DNA from: a virus
DNA length: 47,781 nt
Reading direction: 5' to 3' (one strand)
IMG/VR virus record: IMGVR_UViG_3300032116_000342
Location: 1-47,781 of that record
Shown here: positions 17,084 through 25,639 of the stretch, in pieces
Position numbering within the stretch: the first letter of the stretch is position 1
Layout of the letters: the number at the start of each line of letters is the position of its first letter
Notes under the pieces: generated by a model
The model's database searches: none
Told to the model about the DNA's origin: nothing
What the model saw: the letters and a program-made list of their open reading frames with translations, nothing else
Program-made: the position numbers and the translations under genes

Positions 17084-18004
17084 GTGTACTACGCAGCTCA
17101 AGACATCGTCGAGTACCTCATGAACTCCGTAGGCGGAGGCTCGCAGGACAGCGAGCATCGCCTGCTGCGTTCGGCGGCGCACCATGCGTACCGCGACTTG
17201 ATGCACTGCCGTGAGTGGCACTGGCTCTCGTCGGAGGCTCCGCTTCCGGCGGCCGTCTCCGGCACCAACGGCAAGGAGTACGTACTTCCTGCGAACGTGA
17301 AGACTGTGGACGGGCTCATCACGCCCGACCGCACGACGGCCGTGTCGTACATCACGCCGCGAGAATGGCGCATCCTCGAGTCCGAGAGCCTCGCCCCTGG
17401 CTCCGCCGTCTACTGGACTGTCGTACCGGACCCAACCAAGCCCGACAGGTGGAGGCTCAAGATCGCCGGCAATCCAACTCCGATTGAGAGCGGCAAGACG
17501 TACTACATCACCTTCCGGCGCAAGCCGCTGCCCCTGAAGTACATGGGGTTCGAGGAAATCTGTCGCAACGGAACTCTGGACGCCACTTCAGCGCCTGGCG
17601 CCGTCAAGCGGTATGGCACAGCTACGCATCATCCTGAGGGGCCGTCTGGAATCTACCCGTACACGGCCGAAGAGGTGCTCGGCGTAGCCGGAAGCTTGAT
17701 CGGCACGCCGCCGGCTGGCGCACGCACCGTCGTCAGCGATCGACTCGACGTCTCGGAGAGCATGTTCACGGCACTGCTTTCTGGGGCGGAGGTGTGGCTG
17801 GCAAAGATGCTCGGCAAGAACGTGGAGGGCGCATTGGCGGTCTACAATCGCGACCTGCGCATGGCATTCGAGGCCGACTCCCCCGCCCCGATCGCCGGCC
17901 GCCGAGAAGGCATTGGGCGTTATCCGGAGGTGGATGCTGTCTCGTGGGGAACGCCGCGAGCAATGGGGTACTACTCGCCCAGCCAGCCCGACACGGGGGT
18001 CTAA
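17084..18004 (+). CDS. Head-tail adaptor / connector protein (probable)
   Basis: I start at GTG 17084 because GGAGG at 17073-17077 is six bases upstream; TTG 17081 is too close. The 306-aa product begins MYYAAQDIVEYLMNSVGGGS. It has HRLLRSAAHHAYRDLMHCRE followed by WHWLSSEAPLP, the pattern 'l..a...a.reL...rdW.wL' seen in podoviral adaptor proteins such as those related to P22 gp4 and T7 gp11. The later part is beta-rich, then helical (ALLSGAEVWLAKMLGKNVEG). It would sit below the portal and receive the tail nozzle. The nozzle genes follow at once. Confidence 0.65.
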   Translation: MYYAAQDIVEYLMNSVGGGSQDSEHRLLRSAAHHAYRDLMHCREWHWLSSEAPLPAAVSGTNGKEYVLPANVKTVDGLITPDRTTAVSYITPREWRILESESLAPGSAVYWTVVPDPTKPDRWRLKIAGNPTPIESGKTYYITFRRKPLPLKYMGFEEICRNGTLDATSAPGAVKRYGTATHHPEGPSGIYPYTAEEVLGVAGSLIGTPPAGARTVVSDRLDVSESMFTALLSGAEVWLAKMLGKNVEGALAVYNRDLRMAFEADSPAPIAGRREGIGRYPEVDAVSWGTPRAMGYYSPSQPDTGV

Positions 18005-18007
18005 GCG

Positions 18008-18577
18008 ATGCGCGCAGACTCGTGGGCTGGGCTTGTCACCAACGCAAGTCCGTTTGCACTGCCTCCCGGCGCTGCTGTCGAGCAGGTCAACCTGAACTGC
18101 TCCATTCCGGGACAGCTTCAGTCTCGCGGAGGCATGCGGCCGCTTGCTGTCTCGCCAGAGGACAGGTCGTCCATCGTCCACTGCCACGCCGTGCAGCTTC
18201 CTTCAGGAACAGCTGTCATAGCGCAGCGGGTAGACGGAACGGTGATTGTGCTCGGTGGCATTGCGCCGGCCGCAGCTCCTTCCGTCGGATTTGAGCCGCA
18301 GCTGTCCGTCGCGTCAGGGCAGATTGCCACCTCGTACACGCACCGCTACGCCGACGGGAGGTACGGAGCCGCCCAAGACGCGCCAGAGCCGCAGCCCCGA
18401 AACCCGCTTGTCGAGGCGCTGGATGGCGGCGAGTCCGACACTGCTGAGTGGCCGTTCGTCGTCGATTCGGTTGCCGGGTGCCCGGTCAGCGGCAAGCTGT
18501 CTGTTGTTGATGGCGGTGTGGCTCGTGACGACGAGCTGCCACCCGACGTTCGCGAGTCGGAGCTGTGCGAAACATGA
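18008..18577 (+). CDS. Nozzle / tail stabilisation protein, N-terminal part (189 aa)
   Basis: The start of the protein (SWAGLVTNASPFALPPGAAV, then EQVNLNCSIPGQLQSRGGM) is the entry signature of podoviral tail nozzle or stabilisation proteins, where it leads directly into a long beta-propeller. Here the frame stops after 189 residues, and the next gene starts on the same four bases (ATGA at 18574-18577). The nozzle therefore appears to be made from two coupled polypeptides or split by a frameshift. The C-terminal third (LVEALDGGESDTAEWPFVV) is Asp/Glu-rich. Function: tail tube or hub below the adaptor. Confidence 0.6.
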   Translation: MRADSWAGLVTNASPFALPPGAAVEQVNLNCSIPGQLQSRGGMRPLAVSPEDRSSIVHCHAVQLPSGTAVIAQRVDGTVIVLGGIAPAAAPSVGFEPQLSVASGQIATSYTHRYADGRYGAAQDAPEPQPRNPLVEALDGGESDTAEWPFVVDSVAGCPVSGKLSVVDGGVARDDELPPDVRESELCET

Positions 18578-21573
18578 GCGTAGGTTCCTTCTCTCCGGAT
18601 CGGCCCATCTCGTGCGCTCAGGGGCGCTACGGAGAAGTCATTGTCGTTCAGGGCGGAGGCAAGAAGCCGATCCGCATTGACGGCACGACGTCCAGGCTGG
18701 CGGGGCTTATCGCTCCGGAGGCAGCCCCTGAGATTTCCACCATCTCGCCGGTGGCGTACTACATCGCCCGCGTGGACGTGACGCGGCCTGGAGCCGTGTA
18801 CTACTCAGCCCCCACCGTGACGTTCGAGCAGGCGTCCAGCGGGTTCAACGACCTAGTTCTCTTGCCGCCAGGAGCAACGCCTCCCGAGTTTCGCGCCGCA
18901 AAGGCGGCCGCGTACCTCAACCAGTCTGGCGTTTCCGAGATCGTCGTCAGCGATGGCGGCAAGGGATACGCCGCTCCGCCCAACGGGGTGCTCGGTGACT
19001 CGCACGGCAAGGGGGCCGTCCTAACTCCGATCACGACCGGGCCGTCCGTCACCGACCCAGCCAACAACCCATACACCGGCATCACGCAGTGGGAGGTCGT
19101 GTCGCAGCCAGCTGACACGAGCAGCGCCGCAGCGTGCGGTGGCGGAAACGAGCCGCGATTTGCAGCCACGAACTGCGTTGGCGTCGACTTGCCGATCACG
19201 GGCGACGGCACGTTCACTGTGCATTCCACGTACGGGTACGTGAGGACGCGGATAGGAAACGGGGCTGTGTGCTGCGGGTTTTGCCCGCCCCCTCGCGAGC
19301 CGGACTACACGCGGACCATCACGTATCGTGTTACTGGGGCGTCCGGCGGGGCTGGTGCTGTACTGCGACTCGTGTGGAATGGGTCGACGTGGGTGCAGTC
19401 GTGTAGTGGCGGCGGCGAGACGCCCCCCTGGAGTCGCTGGGAGGGAGCCACTCAGGTCGAGGCCGCAAGCCCTCACAAGATCGGGGCCGGATACTCCGAC
19501 GCACGCACAGTGCGCGTCGAGATCGACTCCATTGCTGGCGAGCAGGCCACCATCGTCATTGAAGGGTACACGGCCGGCAATCCAGCAAACACCGAGTCTC
19601 GAGGCTACAGCCTCACCGGCATCCGCATCGACAATGCCGGCTCTGGCTATGTCGTCGCGCCGCAAATCAAGATCACGAGCGCATCCGGCTTCGGAGCATA
19701 CGCCACGTGCCGCGTTGCCGGCGGCCGCATCGTGGAGGTCACGCTAGAGAACGGAGGCGGTGGATACAAGACGCCCCCCAAGATCGAGGCAGTTGCCGGC
19801 GGTGCGGAGGCGTTCGCTGTTGCGCGACCGCACCTGCGCGGAAAGTATCAGTGCTACTACAGATACATCGACGACACGCCGGAATCCGCTGGCGGGCCTA
19901 TTCCAAGCAGCCTTTCGCCAGTGCGTGAGGTGGATGCCGGCGAAGGAGTCGCTGGACTAGCATGGACCGTGCCGTCATTGACGCCCGGCGGACGAGCGAC
20001 ATCCGTCGAGCTGTGGCGAACGACCGGCAATCAAGCCACGACGCTCTACCGAGTGGCGACTCTCGCCGGCGGCCTGCACAGCGACACGTTGACAGACGAT
20101 GAGCTGCGCGACCCGGATAGGGCTGGCTATGCCGCCATGCCCATCGTGCTGCCGAACGGCGGCATCAACGCCAACCGATTCACGCCGCCTCCCAGCGACA
20201 AGGCTGTGGTCGTGCGGTTTCAGGACCGCTTTTGGTACGGCGTGGACACGGGAGGAAAGCAGCCAAACACCGTCCTGTTTTCTGGCGTCGACGAGCCGGA
20301 GAGCGTGCCGGACATCAACGAGATCATCCTGCAACAAAACACAGTCGATGCGGATGCCATCTCGGCGCTCATTCCCTTTGGCCCCACCCTGCTTATCATG
20401 CAGGCCCGCCACGCCTATTCACTGTCGTTCTCGAAGCAGCCGGTGCTGGACGCTCAGGTGGTGCCAATCGCCCACAGAGGCGCCCTGAACCAGCGCTGCT
20501 GGGGCATCCACGACGGCGTGTGCTACGTGCTCGACCAGTACGGCATCTACGCCATCTCGCCGGGAGGCCGCGTCGAAGGGCTGTCGGAAGCAATCGAGGA
20601 TATGTTCCGCAGCCGCATCGACTTTGGCAAGCGGACGTGGCCGTTCCTGACAATCGACCCAACGACCAATACGCTGCGGGCGTTTGTCGCATTGCGTGGC
20701 GATGGCTCGGACGGGTTCCCGACGGCGGCGCTCTGCTATTCGCTGGCGTCGAAGGCGTGGTGGATCGAGACTTACCCTTCCCGCATCCAGTGCGCAACGC
20801 AAGCGCTCCTGACGACTGGAGACTACAGGTGCGTCTTCGGCACGCCTGGAGGACTGTACACGCTCGACGACGGCCACCTTGACATGGCTCGCGGAGCCGT
20901 CGTGTCCGTCAAGATTACGAATCCCGGCTCTGGCTACACGTCGCCCCCAACCGTGACGGCACGAGGCGGGTCGTGCGCCAAATTCCAGGCCGTGTTGGAT
21001 GGCGACGGGAAGATAAGGGCCATCTGGATTCTGTCTCCGGGATACGGATACGCAAGCGGCTCTCTCGTCGTCTCCGATCCGGAGTCTGATGGTGGCGTCA
21101 CCGCTGTGGCGGAATACACGGCCACGACGAACTCCGCAGACACCCCGCTGCATCCGACCTACCGCTACAAGACGGGCTGCGCCGAGTACCCGTCTGACGC
21201 GCAGAACCCGAAGGCAGCGTCCGTGTCGTCGCGGAACATCAGCCTGCTTTACGCCCCGCAACGTCGGTCGTGCCCACTGTCGATGCGGCTCTACTACAAC
21301 AACTCGCCCGCTCCGCGCCGGAACGTCGCAGCCCGAAACAGAGGCGTCGGCTTCACGGCCGATGTTGTGGATAGCGCAGCCCGCCTCGACATGGCGGCCA
21401 ATACGCTCAAGCACGGCGAGGACACCGGCGTGGCGAGTGCCATGTTCGCCGGCCGCACTATCGACGACGTGGCCTCTGCCGACCGATACGTCGCCGTCGA
21501 GCTGGTTGGGGCACGCCGGAACACAGACCCGGTTGTGTTCTACAAACTTGACGTCATGGGGACCGCCGAATGA
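18574..21573 (+). CDS. Nozzle / tail hub protein, main part (999 aa)
   Basis: The ATG overlaps the previous stop as ATGA; the upstream in-frame ATG at 18565 is less likely. It starts MSVGSFSPDRPISCAQGRYG with EVIVVQGGGKKPIRIDG, which reads as a direct continuation of nozzle-type sequence. A long insert contains GxGYxxPP-like repeats (GKGYAAPP, GSGYVVAP, GGGYKTPP, then GSGYTSPP near the C-terminus). The body (FQDRFWYGVDTGGKQPNTVL, DQYGIYAISPGGRVEGLSEA, AALCYSLASKAWWIET) has the propeller-like features of T7 gp12 or P22 gp10-type proteins. It probably forms the short tail's hub and carries insert domains outward. Confidence 0.7.
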   Translation: MSVGSFSPDRPISCAQGRYGEVIVVQGGGKKPIRIDGTTSRLAGLIAPEAAPEISTISPVAYYIARVDVTRPGAVYYSAPTVTFEQASSGFNDLVLLPPGATPPEFRAAKAAAYLNQSGVSEIVVSDGGKGYAAPPNGVLGDSHGKGAVLTPITTGPSVTDPANNPYTGITQWEVVSQPADTSSAAACGGGNEPRFAATNCVGVDLPITGDGTFTVHSTYGYVRTRIGNGAVCCGFCPPPREPDYTRTITYRVTGASGGAGAVLRLVWNGSTWVQSCSGGGETPPWSRWEGATQVEAASPHKIGAGYSDARTVRVEIDSIAGEQATIVIEGYTAGNPANTESRGYSLTGIRIDNAGSGYVVAPQIKITSASGFGAYATCRVAGGRIVEVTLENGGGGYKTPPKIEAVAGGAEAFAVARPHLRGKYQCYYRYIDDTPESAGGPIPSSLSPVREVDAGEGVAGLAWTVPSLTPGGRATSVELWRTTGNQATTLYRVATLAGGLHSDTLTDDELRDPDRAGYAAMPIVLPNGGINANRFTPPPSDKAVVVRFQDRFWYGVDTGGKQPNTVLFSGVDEPESVPDINEIILQQNTVDADAISALIPFGPTLLIMQARHAYSLSFSKQPVLDAQVVPIAHRGALNQRCWGIHDGVCYVLDQYGIYAISPGGRVEGLSEAIEDMFRSRIDFGKRTWPFLTIDPTTNTLRAFVALRGDGSDGFPTAALCYSLASKAWWIETYPSRIQCATQALLTTGDYRCVFGTPGGLYTLDDGHLDMARGAVVSVKITNPGSGYTSPPTVTARGGSCAKFQAVLDGDGKIRAIWILSPGYGYASGSLVVSDPESDGGVTAVAEYTATTNSADTPLHPTYRYKTGCAEYPSDAQNPKAASVSSRNISLLYAPQRRSCPLSMRLYYNNSPAPRRNVAARNRGVGFTADVVDSAARLDMAANTLKHGEDTGVASAMFAGRTIDDVASADRYVAVELVGARRNTDPVVFYKLDVMGTAE

Positions 21574-22394
21574 GCTTCAGCCTACAGGGCAGCCAGATTC
21601 GTGCGTCTCTCGTGGGGGCTGGCCTTCCGGCCGACGCGGCCACCACGATCGCCAACGTGCTCAGCAATGCCGTGCAGACGCTGCGTCACGCCGGCGACGT
21701 GGAGGTTGATCGCACGCCAAGCAACCTGCGGCTCGTCACGCCGGACGACCGCAAGCACTCACTGAAGAATCTCGACTTCCGGGCTGGCGACCCAGACCAT
21801 CGCCAGACTCAGGCCAATGTGGCCGGCAGCGAGGGGAGGCGCGAGCCGGAGCCAGAGCCTGCCGTCCTTGTCGAGCGTTCGCCGCAACGCGACCAAGCGC
21901 CATTCCGCGTAGCTGGCGGTGCCTACACGGACACCAATGCGCAGGGCGACGCAGTGCGAGTGGACTTGCGCCTGCGTGGCAACGGCGACTGCGCCTTCAT
22001 CGAGCCTCGCGCCAACACGCTGATCGGCAAAAGCCTTCGAGCAGAGGCAGGCGGTGGCGATGACGGCCGGCTCCGGTTCTTTATCGAGCAGACCGAGCGC
22101 GAGGCCATCTGGAAGCTCCAGCTCATCAACGTGCAGAAAGTGCGGGTCGTGAGCGACATCCAATACCAGCAGGGGCGCGGCCTTGTCGTGAGCTATCGAG
22201 ACATCGAGACGTGGTCATACTCGAAGCCGTCCATCGAGGTGATCCCTGTGGTTAGCCAGCAGGTCATTTCCGGCGTCGTGCTCGGCGAGGACGGCATTGC
22301 CATCTCCAGCGCAGTAGTGGACGTGCTAGGGGCTGTCGCCGGGCCGGCCGGTCTAATCGAGACGGACGACTGCCCTGAGGAGCCACCAGCGTGA
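21570..22394 (+). CDS. Tail-associated hypothetical protein, 274 aa
   Basis: It overlaps the nozzle stop as ATGA. The first 40 residues are helical (IRASLVGAGLPADAATTIAN), a charged Pro/Glu-rich linker follows (REPEPEPAVLVERSPQRDQA), and the rest is mixed beta with FIEQTEREAIWKLQLINVQK. The protein ends in a hydrophobic Ala/Gly/Val stretch and a DDCPEEPPA tail. It lies between the nozzle pair and the Cys-rich protein and so belongs to the tail module by position. I recognise no domain. Confidence 0.6.
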   Translation: MSFSLQGSQIRASLVGAGLPADAATTIANVLSNAVQTLRHAGDVEVDRTPSNLRLVTPDDRKHSLKNLDFRAGDPDHRQTQANVAGSEGRREPEPEPAVLVERSPQRDQAPFRVAGGAYTDTNAQGDAVRVDLRLRGNGDCAFIEPRANTLIGKSLRAEAGGGDDGRLRFFIEQTEREAIWKLQLINVQKVRVVSDIQYQQGRGLVVSYRDIETWSYSKPSIEVIPVVSQQVISGVVLGEDGIAISSAVVDVLGAVAGPAGLIETDDCPEEPPA

Positions 22395-23395
22395 AGCTGG
22401 CAACGATAGGCGGAAAGCTGCTTAGGACGGCTGCGGGAGCGCTTGCAACCGCCTGCCGGTGCTGCGTACCGCCGCCGCCGCCGAAGTATTGGTGCTTCCC
22501 GGCCGGCCTTGATCCGTGCGGCAACCCGCTCTACGAGTGCCGCCAAGACGAGACAGGCGAAGGCGCGCATTCAGGGCCGTTCGAGTCATGCGAGGGGGCG
22601 TGCCCGCCTCCGCAGCCGTGCGAGTTTCCGTACTGGTGCTTCACGAACGGAACCGATCCGTGTGGGAATCCAACCTACGAGTGCCGCCAAGACGAGACAG
22701 GCGAAGGCGCGCACTCTGGCCCATTCGAGTCGTGCGAAGGAGCGTGCCCAACACCTCCGCCATGCCAGTATTACTGCTGCTACGACTCGGAGCCGAGCCT
22801 CGACCCGAACGCTCCGCTGCCAAGCAAGTCCTGCCAGCAAGGCCCGTGCTCGTCGCCGTCGCTGACGGCGGGAGGCCCATTCGCAACGGCGGCAGCGTGC
22901 GAGGAGCAGTGCGTGCCGCCGCCATGCTCAGGCCCGTGCCCCTGCCCGCCTGGGTGCGAGTGCGTGACAGAGTGGTATCTACACCAGGCAACTTGCGAAT
23001 ACATCGCGCTTCCGCCTTTTGACCCGCCGGAATGCAACGACCTCATCGGCAACGGCATAAACCTTGCGATTTCTGGACTCTACAATGTCGGCGGGGAAGT
23101 TGGGCCGTTTGAAACCTACGAGGAGGCAAGAAGCGCGGCGTTGGCAACTGGGTATGTGTCGTGGGAATCTCTTTACGGCGGCGAGAATCCAGATTCAACC
23201 GACGCCCCTTGGGTGGCCCCCGATGACGAGCCCGGCCTGTGCGTGCCGCCCCAGCACGGGCTAAGTATGAGCAACGATGGACGCCCGCAATTCCAAGGCT
23301 GCACTTGGGTTGGCGAACTATCCATGACCCTGCCGCCCCCGCTTATATGGGCCTTTACCAAGTCTCGGTGCGACAGCAGCAACCCGCTCCCATGA
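22391..23395 (+). CDS. Cysteine-rich repeat protein, 334 aa
   Basis: The GTG start overlaps the previous stop as GTGA and has GAGGAG nine bases upstream. After a short N-terminal helix the protein has a poly-Pro run and then two near-identical 48-residue Cys modules (YWCF...DPCGNP.YECRQDE..., ending GPFESCEGAC). A third diverged module ends GPFATAAACEEQC, followed by a dense CSGPCPCPPGCEC cluster. Dense paired cysteines point to disulphides or metal binding in a surface-exposed protein. A later GPFETYEEARSAA segment keeps the GPF motif without Cys. The GPF-x-C module type also occurs in planctomycete proteins as I remember them. Likely a virion surface or tail accessory protein; enzymatic role not evident. 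Confidence 0.7.
   Translation: MKLATIGGKLLRTAAGALATACRCCVPPPPPKYWCFPAGLDPCGNPLYECRQDETGEGAHSGPFESCEGACPPPQPCEFPYWCFTNGTDPCGNPTYECRQDETGEGAHSGPFESCEGACPTPPPCQYYCCYDSEPSLDPNAPLPSKSCQQGPCSSPSLTAGGPFATAAACEEQCVPPPCSGPCPCPPGCECVTEWYLHQATCEYIALPPFDPPECNDLIGNGINLAISGLYNVGGEVGPFETYEEARSAALATGYVSWESLYGGENPDSTDAPWVAPDDEPGLCVPPQHGLSMSNDGRPQFQGCTWVGELSMTLPPPLIWAFTKSRCDSSNPLP
22487..22774 (+). repeat. Two tandem 144-bp repeats inside the Cys-rich gene
   Basis: Copies start at 22487 and 22631, exactly 144 bases (48 codons) apart. A 38-base core (22532-22569 and 22676-22713) is identical, and the flanks differ mostly at third positions or in the variable loop. This indicates a fairly recent in-frame duplication with a constrained or gene-converted core. 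Confidence 0.85.
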
Positions 23396-23871
23396 TCTCC
23401 TGCGAACTCAAACACCTTGCCGCCCGCTGCCGCCAACGCGGCTACACGCTAGACGAAGTGCGGCCGTGCATCGTCAGCGAAGACGGCGATCAGATCACCG
23501 TAGACGTTGACCATCCGGCGTACCCGCGTGCGCCGAAGCCGGGATTCGTGCCATCGCAGCCGAAGCCCCTCGAACCCGCCCCCGACCTCACCCGCACCGA
23601 CGCCCCTTCGTTCCTGACGAAGGTGAAGAACTTCGCCGTCGCCACAGCTGGGCATGTTGCCGCAGGGATGCCGATGGCGAGTGACGAGGAAATCCTGCGT
23701 CGGCACGACATCTGCCGGGCCTGCGAGTTCCTGAAAGACAACGCCTGCACCAAATGCGGCTGCCCAATCGTCAGGGAGCGGCAGTACGTCTCCAAGCTCT
23801 CGTGGGCCGACCAAGAGTGCCCCATTGGAAAATGGGGGAAAGCGACCCCTTCTGGGCCGAGCAGGCCGTAA
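23392..23871 (+). CDS. Zinc-ribbon protein, 159 aa
   Basis: The ATG overlaps the upstream stop as ATGA; an open frame from 23239 is only a shadow of the Cys-rich gene. The N-terminus (CELKHLAARCRQRGYTLDEV, then PCIVSEDGDQITVDVDHPAY) is a compact Cys-containing domain. A linker precedes a Zn-ribbon-like C-terminus with C108, C111, C119, C122, C124 and C143 (CRACEFLKDNACTKCGC ... QECPIGKW). The CxxC...CxxCxC...CPxGKW pattern recurs in small phage proteins found in tail regions. It may partner the Cys-rich protein just upstream. Exact function unknown. Confidence 0.65.
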   Translation: MISCELKHLAARCRQRGYTLDEVRPCIVSEDGDQITVDVDHPAYPRAPKPGFVPSQPKPLEPAPDLTRTDAPSFLTKVKNFAVATAGHVAAGMPMASDEEILRRHDICRACEFLKDNACTKCGCPIVRERQYVSKLSWADQECPIGKWGKATPSGPSRP

Positions 23872-23887
23872 ATCGCCGGTCGGGAGC

Positions 23888-23918
23888 CCCCTCGCGGACA
23901 TAAATCCAGCGAGAGGGC
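23888..23918 (+). promoter_or_regulatory. Hairpin covering the ribosome binding site of the next gene
   Basis: CCCCTCGC (23888-23895) can pair with GCGAGAGGG (23909-23917) with one bulged base, enclosing a 13-base AT-richer loop. The right arm holds GAGAGGG, the only good ribosome binding site for the ATG at 23923. There is no U-tract, so I read it as possible translational control rather than a terminator. Confidence 0.4.
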
Positions 23919-23922
23919 ACCG

Positions 23923-24465
23923 ATGATCTTTCCGTCGCATATCACCAGCTACAAGGCTCCCGGCTCCAGCTCCAGCGGCAGCGAGAGCTACAGCCTGGAC
24001 TACAGCGGACTCGACGAAATCCGCAAGCGCCAGAACGAGGCGTCTGCAACGAACGCAGGCCGGTACAAGGCGCTCTACGACGGCAATCCTGGCGATGCCA
24101 TCGCGGCGGGGCAGCGCATCCGCGACCTGCTTGGCTCGCTCAACAGCATCGAGCCGGTGCGCATGTCGAGCTACAGCTCGAACTCCTCGTCGAACGCTGA
24201 CGGCCCGGTGATTGGCGGAGAGCACGCCGACCTCAAGTACCTCGAGGCTGCGACCAAGATGCAGCCGGCTGGTGGCAACGCCGGAGGCGGAGGCATGCCA
24301 GTGGCCCGGCCGATCGCCGGCGGTGCTCCGCAGAACCCAAATGCGGTGAAGCCAGACGTGCAGCTCCCGTCCGCTCCGGCTGCACGCAAGCAATCCAAAG
24401 ACGGCAAGCGTCCGGGCGCCCACGTGATTACCGGCGACCCGATGCGGGCTGATTACTTCGCGTAG
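23923..24465 (+). CDS. Small Ser/Ala/Gly-rich virion protein (probable), 180 aa
   Basis: It starts MIFPSHITSYKAPGSSSSGS, a Ser-rich low-complexity stretch, followed by a helix (GLDEIRKRQNEASATNAGRY) and GDAIAAGQRIRDLLGSLNSI. The C-terminal half is Gly/Pro/Ala-rich and probably disordered. It opens a run of five small helical or disordered genes that leads into the giant internal proteins, so a minor capsid or ejected role is likely by position. No family is recognised. Confidence 0.55.
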   Translation: MIFPSHITSYKAPGSSSSGSESYSLDYSGLDEIRKRQNEASATNAGRYKALYDGNPGDAIAAGQRIRDLLGSLNSIEPVRMSSYSSNSSSNADGPVIGGEHADLKYLEAATKMQPAGGNAGGGGMPVARPIAGGAPQNPNAVKPDVQLPSAPAARKQSKDGKRPGAHVITGDPMRADYFA

Positions 24466-24475
24466 GAGATGAGAG

Positions 24476-24718
24476 ATGAAGCAGTTTGGCTACACGCCGT
24501 ATGGCAACGTCGCCCGAATGTTGCAGTCCAACAATCCGGACCTTATCGCGCAGGGCGAGAACATCGCTGGCGCCTACGGGCGTGACCTGCAGCGCGAGAA
24601 CAACGAGATGGGGCTGCTCCAGCAAGAGCAGAAGCGCCGTCAGTACGACTCCGAAACTCAGCGCCAGAAGCTTGGCATTCTCGGCGGTCTTCTTGGTGCC
24701 CCCAGAAGGATCGGCTGA
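24476..24718 (+). CDS. Small helical protein, 80 aa
   Basis: AGGAGATGAG precedes the ATG. The protein is mostly a single charged helix (LQRENNEMGLLQQEQKRRQY) followed by a Leu/Gly turn (LGILGGLLGAPRRIG). The Gln/Glu/Arg-rich coiled-coil-like sequence resembles the next gene's middle part. It could be a virion rod-like protein or chaperone. I cannot assign a function. Confidence 0.55.
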   Translation: MKQFGYTPYGNVARMLQSNNPDLIAQGENIAGAYGRDLQRENNEMGLLQQEQKRRQYDSETQRQKLGILGGLLGAPRRIG

Positions 24719-25092
24719 TGTACCAGCAGGCAGTCGGTTTCAATCCGAGCGGTCGCCTTCTCTCCGGCCTGAGCCGGAAGGGAGATGCAGGGGCGTTTGG
24801 GTACGGCCAAGCAATGTCGGCGGCGGCCAACCTGAACCTCGACAAGGAGAAGCAGAATCAAGAGATGGGCGTGCAGCAGATGCAGGCCGACAGCCAGTTC
24901 CGCCAGCGGGACGCCCAGAACAAGGCCAGCCGGCTCCAGAGCGACGCCCAGATTCGCACCCGGCAGGGCGACATGCAGTCGCGGAAGAACGTGTTCGACA
25001 CGTCGATGGCCTTTGACTATGCCGCCCTCAACAAGCGCCGGCAGACGTCGCTGCAACAGGCGCTTCTGAACAACATGGCGAGGGACTTCTAG
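24718..25092 (+). CDS. Gln/Asp-rich helical protein, 124 aa
   Basis: The ATG overlaps the upstream stop as TGATG. A Gly/Ser-rich start (AVGFNPSGRLLSGLSRKGDA) leads into a long coiled-coil-like helix (NQEMGVQQMQADSQFRQRDA) and ends ALLNNMARDF. It is coupled to the genes on both sides and shares their low-complexity helical style, so it was probably co-selected as part of one virion sub-assembly. No family is recognised. Confidence 0.55.
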   Translation: MYQQAVGFNPSGRLLSGLSRKGDAGAFGYGQAMSAAANLNLDKEKQNQEMGVQQMQADSQFRQRDAQNKASRLQSDAQIRTRQGDMQSRKNVFDTSMAFDYAALNKRRQTSLQQALLNNMARDF

Positions 25093-25628
25093 TGGCTATT
25101 GGAGCCGACCTCTCGCTGCCGAAGTCGCAGCCGTCTCCGCTGCGTGGGCTGACTGCACGGCCGACTCGCCAGCAGTCTTCGCCATCGTACGGCTATCGCC
25201 CGCCGATGCTGAACGATGGAAAGGTGCAAGACGTCGCGAGCAATCAGCTCGCCTCGTCGGCCGGCGCCGGAAAGATGGCGATGCAGGACATGGATCGCGC
25301 GGGCGTATCGAGAGGCAAGGGCCAGCAATACCGTGCTGATATGGCGCAGGCAGGCGCTGACGTCCAGGCGCGCATGCAGGCTGCCCAAACGGAGATGGGC
25401 GCCTCCGCCGCCAACGCCAACGCACAGATGGCATACGACACAGCAATGCGAAACGAGCAGCTCAGCAACGCCGGCCTGCTCGACAACCTGCGCAACAGCG
25501 ACGCAATGGAGCGGCTGGCTCGACAGGGATGGCGACAAGACCTGAATGAGGCCCGCCGTCGCGGCCAGTTCGGACTCGACCAGATTCAGTTGGACTACAC
25601 CCCGCTTCTCGGCGGCTTGTTTCAGTAA
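25092..25628 (+). CDS. Helical virion protein (probable), 178 aa
   Basis: The GTG start shares its first base with the upstream TAG and has GAGGG eight bases before it. A disordered basic N-terminus (KSQPSPLRGLTARPTRQQSS) precedes an Ala/Gln/Met-rich helix (ADVQARMQAAQTEMGASAAN). The C-terminus is RRGQFGLDQIQLDYTPLLGG. Ala/Gln/Met-rich helices of this sort are common in internal virion proteins. Function inferred from context only. Confidence 0.55.
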   Translation: MAIGADLSLPKSQPSPLRGLTARPTRQQSSPSYGYRPPMLNDGKVQDVASNQLASSAGAGKMAMQDMDRAGVSRGKGQQYRADMAQAGADVQARMQAAQTEMGASAANANAQMAYDTAMRNEQLSNAGLLDNLRNSDAMERLARQGWRQDLNEARRRGQFGLDQIQLDYTPLLGGLFQ

Positions 25629-25639
25629 GGAGATTCGCA

